A DNA stretch of 64,000 bases from Pelagibius sp028280305 (GTDB taxonomy: Bacteria; Pseudomonadota; Alphaproteobacteria; Kiloniellales; Kiloniellaceae), in NCBI RefSeq assembly GCF_965233615.1, contig NZ_OZ247495.1; one strand, 5' to 3'. Each line of letters opens with the position of its first letter. Positions within the stretch are counted from its first letter, which is position 1. Below the pieces are notes generated by a model. The model made no database searches and was not told where the DNA came from. It was given only the letters and a program-made list of their open reading frames with translations. Of this stretch, positions 9,047 to 16,122 are shown in pieces. A program made the translations under genes and the position numbers.

Positions 9047-9334
9047 TTGAATATTTCCAAAGCTGAACAGCGCGTGCTGCACGTGCTCGCGCAGGGCGGT
9101 CATATCCGCCATACGCGCGGCTCCAAAGAACGTGGCCCCAATGGCCGTGGTGTGGGCCGAAAAATCATCAAAGTCCTCTGCGTAACCCGAGAGGGCCATA
9201 TCCTCAGCGACTGCACCCTGGCGGTCTTCGACCGCCTGCGCAAACGGCGGCTGATCGCCTCCTCGAACGGCGGCCCCTACCGCGCTACGCGCCTGGGCCG
9301 TGTATCGGTGCGCGCGCAACTCGACAACCGCTAA
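9047..9334 (+). CDS. yjhX: YjhX-like (UPF0386) protein, possible TopAI toxin
   Basis: A small protein of 95 residues if it starts at TTG 9047 (NISKAEQRVLHVLAQGGHI). That N-terminus and the later REGHILSDCTLAVFDRLRKRRLI and C-terminal VRAQLDNR match my recollection of the YjhX/UPF0386 family. E. coli YjhX is known as TopAI, a toxin that inhibits topoisomerase I and is paired with YjhQ. The middle has a basic Gly/Arg-rich stretch (GSKERGPNGRGVGRKI) that looks like an insertion relative to E. coli. A GNAT gene follows after 19 bases. Toxin activity is inference; many alphaproteobacteria carry this family without a proven toxin role. Confidence 0.75.
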   Translation: MNISKAEQRVLHVLAQGGHIRHTRGSKERGPNGRGVGRKIIKVLCVTREGHILSDCTLAVFDRLRKRRLIASSNGGPYRATRLGRVSVRAQLDNR

Positions 9335-9353
9335 CGACAGGAAACCAAGAACC

Positions 9354-9854
9354 ATGAAAAACACGAACAGCATCCGGCCCGCCCGGCCCGGCGACAGGGC
9401 CGCGTTGATGGCCCTGGCCGAAGCCACCGGCCTTTTCCAGGCGCCTGAACTCGAAGACTTCGAGGCCATGGTCTCGGCCGCTTTCGCCGGCGACCTCGGC
9501 GAGGACCACCTCTGGATCGTCGATGAGGATCAGGACAAGAGTGGGGGAAGCGGCGGCCTGCGGGCCGCCGCCTACTACGCACCGGAGATGATGGCTGATG
9601 CCGTCTGGAACCTCTACTTCATCGGCGTGTATCCGGACTGCCAGGGGCAGGGCCGGGGGACCGCCCTGCTGCGCCACGTCGAAGACGAGCTGCGGGCCAA
9701 GGGTCAGCGCCTGCTCCTCATCGAAACCTCCGGCCTCGACAGCTTCGCGCAGACGCGGGCCTTCTACCGCAAAAACGGCTACGACGAAGAAGCCCGCCTC
9801 CGCGACTTCTACTGCGCGGGAGAGGACAAGGTGATCTTCCGGAAGGCTTTGTAA
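9354..9854 (+). CDS. GNAT family N-acetyltransferase
   Basis: A 166-residue GNAT enzyme with a clear motif A, IGVYPDCQGQGRGTALLRHVEDEL, which binds the acetyl-CoA pyrophosphate. A GNAT-typical end follows (FYRKNGYDEEARLRDFY). The ATG at 9354 is chosen because the upstream sequence in frame belongs to the end of the previous gene. It follows the YjhX-like gene by 19 bases. In E. coli the partner of YjhX, YjhQ, is annotated as a GNAT-family protein, so this could be the matching antitoxin. A small-molecule acetyltransferase is equally possible. Confidence 0.88.
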   Translation: MKNTNSIRPARPGDRAALMALAEATGLFQAPELEDFEAMVSAAFAGDLGEDHLWIVDEDQDKSGGSGGLRAAAYYAPEMMADAVWNLYFIGVYPDCQGQGRGTALLRHVEDELRAKGQRLLLIETSGLDSFAQTRAFYRKNGYDEEARLRDFYCAGEDKVIFRKAL

Positions 9855-9859
9855 AGAGC

Positions 9860-11101
9860 TTAAGCTTCCTTCAACAAATCCAATAGCGTCAGCGCCACCA
9901 CTTCCGTCGCCTTGGCGAGGTCGTCGAGGGGCAGGCGTTCGTCGGCGCGGTGGGCGTTGGCTTCTTCGATGCTGTGGGGTCCGGCGCCGTAGAGCACCGT
10001 GGGCACGCCGGAGGCGGTGTAGTGGCGGGCGTCGGTGTAGAGCGGCACGCCCTTGGCCACCACCGTTTCACCCGTTACTTCAGAGGCCCGTCCGGCCAGG
10101 ACCTCGGTCAGGTCTTCGCCGCCGGGCAGCGGCATCAGCGGGGCGGCCAGCAGCACGCGCTTGATGGTCACGGTGATGCCGGGGAAAGGTTTCGCCGCGT
10201 CTTCGATGAGGGCGCGCAGTTCGGCCTCCACCGCCGCCGGGCTTTCCTCCGGGATCATCCGGCGGTCGAGGCGGAAGGTCACCTTGTCCGGCACCACGTT
10301 GGTGTTGATGCCGCCCTCGATCAGACCGACGGTGCACTGCGGGCTGCCGATACCCTCGATCTTTGAGACCTGGGCCGAGAGGCCTTTACGCCAGTCGTAG
10401 AGGGCTGTCAGCGTGGCGTTGGCGGCTTCCAGCGCGTCATGGCCGGTGAACGGCATGGCGGCATGGGCGGACTTGCCTTCCAGCGTGACTGCCAGGTGCA
10501 GGCAGCCGTTGTGGGCCGTCACCACGTTGTAGGAGAAGCCCGCGCCGATGGAGAGGTCGGGCCTGGAGATGCCCTGGTCGATCAGCCAGCGCGGTCCGAT
10601 CTCGCCGCCGACTTCCTCGTCATAGGTGAAATGCAGTTCGACGGTGCCGCCCAGCTTCGCGCCGGCTTCCGCCGCCTTGTCGAGGGCGATCAGTGCATAG
10701 GTGTAGGTGGCAAAGTCGGACTTGGAGACGGCGACGCCGCGCCCGTACATCCATCCTTCCACGACTTCGGCGCCGTATGGGTCCTTGGTCCAGCCTTCGC
10801 CCGGCGGCACCACGTCGCCGTGGGCGTTGAGGGCGACGACGGGGCCCTCTCCGAATTTCCGGCGCACCACCAGGTTGGTGGCGGAAATCATGCCGGCGGC
10901 GGTGACGGTTTCCGCCGGTACGGGATGGCGTTCCACTTCGAAGCCAAGCGCTTCCAGCAGCTCGGCGGCGCGCTCTGCATGGGCGCGGCAGTCGCCCGGC
11001 GGATTGTCGGAGGGCACCTTCACCAGTTCAGCCAGGAAACGCGCCTGGGCGTCGCCTTCGGCGGCGAGGGTGCTGCGGATGATGGTCTCGGAATTGCTCA
11101 T
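9860..11101 (-). CDS. M20 family metallohydrolase (ArgE/DapE-like)
   Basis: A 413-residue zinc-dependent amidohydrolase or deacylase of the M20 family. Visible metal and catalytic segments are ALNAHGDVVPPGEGWTKDPYGAEVVEGWMYGRGV and FTYDEEVGGEIG, with a dimerisation domain between (HAAMPFTGHDALEAANATLTALYDW). It is the last gene of the minus-strand run after AllC, UraD and PuuE, so it probably acts on a ureido or related intermediate of purine breakdown. Motifs alone cannot separate this from acetylornithine or succinyl-diaminopimelate hydrolysis. It ends six bases from the convergent GNAT gene. Confidence 0.8.
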   Translation of the reverse strand: MSNSETIIRSTLAAEGDAQARFLAELVKVPSDNPPGDCRAHAERAAELLEALGFEVERHPVPAETVTAAGMISATNLVVRRKFGEGPVVALNAHGDVVPPGEGWTKDPYGAEVVEGWMYGRGVAVSKSDFATYTYALIALDKAAEAGAKLGGTVELHFTYDEEVGGEIGPRWLIDQGISRPDLSIGAGFSYNVVTAHNGCLHLAVTLEGKSAHAAMPFTGHDALEAANATLTALYDWRKGLSAQVSKIEGIGSPQCTVGLIEGGINTNVVPDKVTFRLDRRMIPEESPAAVEAELRALIEDAAKPFPGITVTIKRVLLAAPLMPLPGGEDLTEVLAGRASEVTGETVVAKGVPLYTDARHYTASGVPTVLYGAGPHSIEEANAHRADERLPLDDLAKATEVVALTLLDLLKEA

Positions 11102-11134
11102 AAGGTTGGTCTTTTCTGATCTCTTTGTGTCGGG

Positions 11135-12394
11135 CTACCGGCGCAGCGCATCCGGGTCGAGGTGTTCCAGGAAATCCAGGAAGACCCGGGCGCCGGTTTC
11201 GGCATCCTCCGCCGTGATGCTTTCCAGCGGGTTGTGGCTGATGCCGCCGCCGCAGCGCAGGAACAGCATGGCGATGGGGCAGAGGCTGGCCAGTGCCATG
11301 GCGTCATGGCCGGCTCCGCTGGGCAGGCGGTGAACCCGAATACCCTGGCGTTCGATGGCCCGGTCCAGTGCGTCCATCAGCGCGGTATCGCAGGCGACGG
11401 CGCCTTCGTCATAGAGGCGCTCGACCGTCAGCCTCAGCCCGCGCCTTTCGGCGATGGCGGCGAGGTCCTGTTCCAGGGCGGCGATGGCAACTTCCCGCTG
11501 GCGGTCTTCCGGCGCGCGGATGTCGAGGGTGAAGTCGACCCGGCCCGGGATCACGTTGACCGCGCCCGGCGCCGCCTCGATGCGCCCGACGGTGGCGACG
11601 AGGCCGGCTTCGGATTTGCCCAGGCGTTCGATGGCGCCGATCACCTCCGCCGCGCCGCTGAGGGCGTCGCGCCGGAGGTTCATGGGCACGGTGCCGGCGT
11701 GGCCGGCCATGCCCTCCAGGGTGAGGGCGAAGCGGCTGGCGCCGTTGATCGCGGTCACGGTGCCCACCGGCAGGCCCTCAGCCTCCAGCACCGGGCCCTG
11801 TTCGATGTGCAGCTCGACGAAGGCGAAGACGTCCTCCGGGCTGCGAGCCTCCTTGGCGATGCTGCCGGGATCGCAGCCGAAGCTCCGCAGCGCCTCGGCC
11901 AGGCTGCCGCCCGTGTCGTCTTGCAAATCGAGCACGGCCGGGTCGACGGTCCCGGCGATGGTGCGGGAGCCGGAGAGGGTGGTGGGGAAGCGCACGCCTT
12001 CCTCGTCGCCGAAGGCAATGACCTCGATGGCGAAGGGCAGGCGTTTGCCGCGGGCGTTGAGATCGGCGATGCAGGCGATGGGTAGGGCAACGCCCAGGTT
12101 GCCGTCATAGGCCCCGGCATCGCGCACGGTATCGATGTGGGAGCCGGTGATCAGGGTCTTGGCGCCCGCTGCGGCGCCTTCGTAACGCCCGACCACATTG
12201 CCGATGGCGTCGATCCGCGCGGTCATGCCAGCAGCCTCCATCGCGGCGATCACCGCCTCGGCGCAGGCCTTGTGCTCGGGGCTCAGAAAGACGCGGGTCA
12301 ACTTGTCCGGTTCCTCGCTGAAGCGCGCCCAGTCGTCGACCATGGCCTTGATGCGGGCGCCGCTAACAGCCAGGGAGGGTGCGGTCATTGTCAT
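11135..12394 (-). CDS. allC: Allantoate amidohydrolase / N-carbamoyl amidase family
   Basis: A 419-residue M20-type enzyme of the allantoate amidohydrolase/beta-ureidopropionase group. Typical blocks are LITGSHIDTVRDAGAYDGNLGVALPI, AFGDEEGVRFPTTLSGSRTIAG, ELHIEQGPVLEAEGLPVGTVTAI and a late SGAGHDAM-A. The ATG at 12394 overlaps the stop of the UraD gene as ATGA, so the two are coupled; a longer reading only adds shadow sequence. In context it would hydrolyse allantoate, the product of the PuuE-type allantoinase, to ureidoglycine or ureidoglycolate with release of ammonia. Confidence 0.88.
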   Translation of the reverse strand: MTMTAPSLAVSGARIKAMVDDWARFSEEPDKLTRVFLSPEHKACAEAVIAAMEAAGMTARIDAIGNVVGRYEGAAAGAKTLITGSHIDTVRDAGAYDGNLGVALPIACIADLNARGKRLPFAIEVIAFGDEEGVRFPTTLSGSRTIAGTVDPAVLDLQDDTGGSLAEALRSFGCDPGSIAKEARSPEDVFAFVELHIEQGPVLEAEGLPVGTVTAINGASRFALTLEGMAGHAGTVPMNLRRDALSGAAEVIGAIERLGKSEAGLVATVGRIEAAPGAVNVIPGRVDFTLDIRAPEDRQREVAIAALEQDLAAIAERRGLRLTVERLYDEGAVACDTALMDALDRAIERQGIRVHRLPSGAGHDAMALASLCPIAMLFLRCGGGISHNPLESITAEDAETGARVFLDFLEHLDPDALRR

Positions 12395-12897
12395 GGCAGG
12401 ATGTCCTTCAGGCGCAAGAGGGCGATGCGCTCGATCTGTTTCAGGGCGGTGGCGAACTCCGCCGCCGCGTCGTTTTCCAGGCGCGCGTTGAAGGCGGCCA
12501 GGATCTCGTCCTTGCCGCACCCCTTCACCGCCATGATGAAGGGCATGGCAAACTTCGCCTTGTAGCGCTCGTTCAGTTCGGTGAAGCGGCGGCGCTCGTC
12601 GTCGCTCAGCAGGTCGAGCCCGGCGGAGGCCTGTTCCCTGGTCGATTCGGCGGTCAGCCGCCCGGCGGCGGCCAGGCGCCCGGCAAGGTCCGGGTGGGCG
12701 GTGATGAGGGCGCGTTTCTGCGCCTCCGTGCCCTTTTCCAGCGCCGTGGTCATCAGCCGGTGCAGGGCCTCGGCCGTCTCGGTGCCTTTGGGGATGCCGG
12801 CATCATAGGCCGCTTCGGCGATCCAGGGGGAGTGCTCGAAGACGCCGCCGAAGCGGGAGACGAAGGTCTCACGGTCCAGGCCGTTGAGGGCGCTCAC
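12391..12897 (-). CDS. uraD: 2-oxo-4-hydroxy-4-carboxy-5-ureidoimidazoline (OHCU) decarboxylase
   Basis: A 168-residue all-helical protein matching OHCU decarboxylase. The segment FVSRFGGVFEHSPWIAEAAYDAG contains the conserved FEHSPW, and FIMAVKGCGKDEILAAFNARLEND is the conserved C-terminal part. The enzyme makes S-allantoin from OHCU in the third step of urate breakdown. It overlaps PuuE upstream and AllC downstream by ATGA-type junctions, giving a tightly coupled minus-strand operon. Confidence 0.92.
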   Translation of the reverse strand: MSALNGLDRETFVSRFGGVFEHSPWIAEAAYDAGIPKGTETAEALHRLMTTALEKGTEAQKRALITAHPDLAGRLAAAGRLTAESTREQASAGLDLLSDDERRRFTELNERYKAKFAMPFIMAVKGCGKDEILAAFNARLENDAAAEFATALKQIERIALLRLKDILP

Positions 12898-13802
12898 GGC
12901 CTGTGGTGCTCGTGCCAGTGGCGGGCGATGTCGATGCGCCGGGTGACCCAGACCGCGTCGTGGGACTTCACGTAGTCGAGAAAGCGGGCGAGGGCGGCGG
13001 CCCGTCCGGGCCGCCCGGCGAGGCGGCAGTGCAGGCCGACCGAGAGCATCTTGGGGGCGCCGGCCTTGCCCTCGGCGTAGAGCAGGTCGAAGGAGTCCTT
13101 CAGGTAGGTGAAGAACTGGTCGCCGGCGTTGAAGCCCTGGGGCGTGGCGAAGCGCATGTCGTTGCTGTCGAGGGTGTAGGGAATGATGAGGTGCGGGCCC
13201 TTCGGCCCCTCCACCCAGTAGGGCAGGTCGTCGGCATAGGAATCCGAGGAATAGAGGAAGCCGCCCTCGGCCATCACCAGGTCCAGGCTGTGCTCGGAGG
13301 TGCGGCCGGTATACCAGCCGAGCGGGCGCTCCCCGGTGACGCGCTCATGGATGCGGATCGCCTGATCCATATGGGCCTGTTCTTCCTCAGGCGTGAAATC
13401 CTTGTACTCGATCCACTTCAGGCCGTGAGAGGCGATTTCCCAGCCCGAGCGCTGCATGGCAGCGACGGCGGCGGGGTTGCGCTCCAGCGCGGTGGCGACG
13501 CCGTAGACCGTCACCGGCAGGCCGGCCTGCCCGAAAAGCCGGTGGAGCCGCCAGAAACCGGCACGGCTGCCGTATTCGTAGATCGATTCCATGTTCATGT
13601 GGCGCTGGCCCGGCCAGGCCTGGGCACCGACAATCTCCGAGAGGAAGGCCTCGGAGGCCGCATCCCCGTGGAGGATGCTGTTCTCGCCGCCCTCCTCGTA
13701 GTTGATGACGAACTGCAGGGCGATTCGGGCCCCGCCGGGCCAGGCCGGATCCGGCGGATTTTCGCCATAGCCGATCAGATCGCGTGGGTAATCGCCGGTC
13801 AT
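12894..13802 (-). CDS. puuE: Allantoinase PuuE (polysaccharide deacetylase fold)
   Basis: A 302-residue cytoplasmic protein of the NodB/polysaccharide-deacetylase fold, of the PuuE group known as cofactor-independent allantoinase. It opens with YPRDLIGYGENPPDPAWPGGARIALQFVINYEEGGE, a PuuE signature. Further on are WEIASHGLKWIEY and GWYTGRTSEHSLDL. It is first in the minus-strand operon, with GAGGGG before the ATG. It converts allantoin to allantoate, which feeds the AllC-type enzyme two genes on. Confidence 0.92.
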   Translation of the reverse strand: MTGDYPRDLIGYGENPPDPAWPGGARIALQFVINYEEGGENSILHGDAASEAFLSEIVGAQAWPGQRHMNMESIYEYGSRAGFWRLHRLFGQAGLPVTVYGVATALERNPAAVAAMQRSGWEIASHGLKWIEYKDFTPEEEQAHMDQAIRIHERVTGERPLGWYTGRTSEHSLDLVMAEGGFLYSSDSYADDLPYWVEGPKGPHLIIPYTLDSNDMRFATPQGFNAGDQFFTYLKDSFDLLYAEGKAGAPKMLSVGLHCRLAGRPGRAAALARFLDYVKSHDAVWVTRRIDIARHWHEHHRP

Positions 13803-14007
13803 CGTCGCCCCTCGTTTGACTTTATTGGCCGTTGTTACTTCCAGGCAGTGGCCTGTTATAGCGTCAAGTTTATAGTAATGCAGATGAAGCGGTCGGCAGT
13901 TACAGGTTTTTTTTGAAACTGCTTCAGGAGGGAGTAGTCTTCTGTTTCCCGTCGCGACCGGTGAGAATAATCCGACTCATAAGGTCAGCGACAAAACAAG
14001 GGCCCCT

Positions 14008-14146
14008 CTAGAGCAGGTCCGAATTGATGGAGTCGCCTGTGCGATCCATCAATCCGGTGAATCTGCTCTAACTTTAAGGTGTAGAGCGGATTCACATGTT
14101 TTGGCGCAACCACAAAGTGGTTTCGTCAAAACATGATCCGCTCTAG
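14008..14146. repeat. Two-hairpin dispersed repeat, copy A
   Basis: The element is bounded by CTAG at both ends. Its first imperfect hairpin (14010-14070) begins AGAGCAGGTCCG and ends with its complement, with GATGG/CCATC inside. Its second hairpin (14082-14145) runs from TAGAGCGGATTCACATG to CATGATCCGCTCTA, with AACCAC-AAA-GTGGTT at its tip. Related copies lie at 52194, 54569 and 58536. It sits in the 438-base region 13803-14240 between the divergent puuE and uraH genes; the rest of that region is AT-richer and probably holds both promoters, with no recognisable operator. Confidence 0.85.
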
Positions 14147-14240
14147 TAGAAACAGGGTCCGCCCAATAAGGGCAGGCTTCCGGGTGGTTGAGAACCGCCG
14201 GGCAGCCAGACAGGACAGGGCTGATCAGGAGGGGGAACAT

Positions 14241-14642
14241 ATGACTGGCAGCGACGCCAGTGGACCCGGAAAGCTGACCAACGCAGGAAAGCTGACCACC
14301 CATGTGCTGGACACGGCTTCCGGCCGTCCGGCCGCCGGGGTGCGGATCGACCTCTACCGTCTCTCGGGCGACGGGCAGGGCCGGGATCATTTGATCACCG
14401 CCGAAACCAACGCCGACGGCCGCTGCGACGGGCCGCTCCTGGCCGGGGACGCCTTCACCGTCGGGACCTATGAGTTGGTGTTCCGCGTTGCCGACTACTT
14501 CCGCGCCCTCGGGGTTGCCCTGCCGACTCCGGCCTTCCTGGACGCGCTGCCGATTCGCTTTGGTATTGCCGAGCCTGGCCAGCACTATCACGTGCCGCTG
14601 CTGGTCTCACCCTACGGTTACTCGACCTACCGGGGAAGCTGA
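14241..14642 (+). CDS. uraH: 5-hydroxyisourate hydrolase (transthyretin-like)
   Basis: A 133-residue transthyretin-fold enzyme. The start of the domain, LTTHVLDTASGRPAAGVRIDLYRL, and the end, HYHVPLLVSPYGYSTYRGS, match HIU hydrolase; the C-terminal YRGS is the family tetrapeptide carrying active-site residues. The ATG at 14241 follows a strong AGGAGGGGG. A short Gly/Ser-rich tail of about 15 residues precedes the domain, with no clear signal peptide. It hydrolyses 5-hydroxyisourate to OHCU and lies four bases upstream of xdhA, linking it to xanthine oxidation. Confidence 0.94.
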   Translation: MTGSDASGPGKLTNAGKLTTHVLDTASGRPAAGVRIDLYRLSGDGQGRDHLITAETNADGRCDGPLLAGDAFTVGTYELVFRVADYFRALGVALPTPAFLDALPIRFGIAEPGQHYHVPLLVSPYGYSTYRGS

Positions 14643-14646
14643 AGCG

Positions 14647-16122
14647 ATGCGCGGCGAAATCCGATTCCTTCTGGACGGCGCGCCGCGCAGCCTGACCCAG
14701 GTCGATCCGACCATGACGGTCCTGGATTACCTGCGCCTGGAGGAACATCTCGTCGGCACCAAGGAAGGCTGCAACGAAGGGGACTGCGGCGCCTGCACCG
14801 TGGTGCTGGCGCGCCCGCGCGACGGCGCCCTGCACTACGAGGCCGTCAACGCCTGTATCCAGTTCGTCGGCACCCTGGACGGCTGTCAGCTCATCACCGT
14901 GGAGCATCTGGCCAAGGAAGGCGCGTTGCATCCGGTGCAGCAGGCGATGGTGGACTGCCACGGCTCGCAATGCGGGTTCTGCACGCCGGGTTTCGTCATG
15001 TCGCTCTTTGCCATGACCCGCGATCATGACGAAGCGCCTGACGATCAGACCATTGACGATGTTCTGGCCGGCAACCTCTGCCGCTGCACCGGTTACGCCC
15101 CCATCGCCAAGGCGGCGAAACAGGCATACGAAAAGAAGCCACGCAACGATGCCTTCGCCCGCGACGAAGCGGCTGTGCTGGCAAAGCTGACGGCCCTGCA
15201 GGACGACGCCACCATCGCTGTCGCGGATGCGCAAGGCGCGCGGCAGTTCTTTGCCCCGGCGCGGCTGGATGACTTGGCCGAGCTTTATCTTCAGCATCCG
15301 GAAGCGACGCTGGTCGCCGGTTCGACGGATGTCGGTCTCTGGGTGACCAAGGACATGCAGCGGCCGCAGACGGTGATCTACACCGGCCGCGCCGCCGCGC
15401 TGGCGCGGATCGAAGAAACCGAAACGGCGATCGAGATCGGTGCCGGGGTCAGCTACAGCGATGCCATGGCGCTGCTGGGCCGGCACTACCCGGACATGGG
15501 TGAGGTGATCCGCCGCATCGGATCGGTTCAGATCCGCAATGCCGGGACCATCGGCGGCAACGTCGCCAACGGCTCGCCCATCGGTGATTCCCCGCCGCTG
15601 CTGATCGCCGCCGGGGCGACCCTGCATCTGCGCAGAGGCGGCGAAGGCCGTTCGTTGCCCATTGAGGATTTTTTCATCGACTATGGCAAGCAGGACTGCG
15701 CGCCCGGCGAATTCGTCGAGCGCATCACCCTGCCGCTGCCGGCGCCCGGGCAGGTCTTTCGCGCCTACAAGATCTCCAAGCGCTTCGACCAGGATATCTC
15801 GGCGGCGCTCGGCGCTTTCAGTCTGCAGATTGAAGATGGAGCGGTCACCGCGGCACGGCTTGCCTTCGGCGGTCTCGCGGCCACGCCAAAGCGGGCGCCG
15901 CAGGCCGAAGCGGCGCTCGTCGGGGCGCCCTGGAACGAAGCGGCGGTGGCGCACGCCATGGCGGCCCTGGCCGAGGATTTCAGTCCGATCACCGACTGGC
16001 GCGCTTCGGCGGATTACCGGCTGAAGGTGTCGCAGAACCTCCTGCGGCGCTGCTTCATCGAAACCACCGCGCCGGACTGCGAAACCAGACTTGTCGGCAC
16101 CAGAGGGCTCGCCCATGCCTGA
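14647..16122 (+). CDS. xdhA: Xanthine dehydrogenase small subunit (2Fe-2S and FAD)
   Basis: A 491-residue iron-sulfur and flavin subunit. The plant-type 2Fe-2S cluster ligands are Cys42, Cys47, Cys50 and Cys70 (CNEGDCGAC motif). The second cluster is at QCGFCTPGF (Cys109, Cys112) and LCRCTGYAP. The FAD domain follows, with LVAGSTDVGLWVTK and NAGTIGGNVANGSPIGDSPP. The ATG at 14647 is four bases after uraH. Electrons from the molybdenum subunit encoded next pass through here to NAD. The final 8 bases overlap xdhB. Confidence 0.95.
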   Translation: MRGEIRFLLDGAPRSLTQVDPTMTVLDYLRLEEHLVGTKEGCNEGDCGACTVVLARPRDGALHYEAVNACIQFVGTLDGCQLITVEHLAKEGALHPVQQAMVDCHGSQCGFCTPGFVMSLFAMTRDHDEAPDDQTIDDVLAGNLCRCTGYAPIAKAAKQAYEKKPRNDAFARDEAAVLAKLTALQDDATIAVADAQGARQFFAPARLDDLAELYLQHPEATLVAGSTDVGLWVTKDMQRPQTVIYTGRAAALARIEETETAIEIGAGVSYSDAMALLGRHYPDMGEVIRRIGSVQIRNAGTIGGNVANGSPIGDSPPLLIAAGATLHLRRGGEGRSLPIEDFFIDYGKQDCAPGEFVERITLPLPAPGQVFRAYKISKRFDQDISAALGAFSLQIEDGAVTAARLAFGGLAATPKRAPQAEAALVGAPWNEAAVAHAMAALAEDFSPITDWRASADYRLKVSQNLLRRCFIETTAPDCETRLVGTRGLAHA

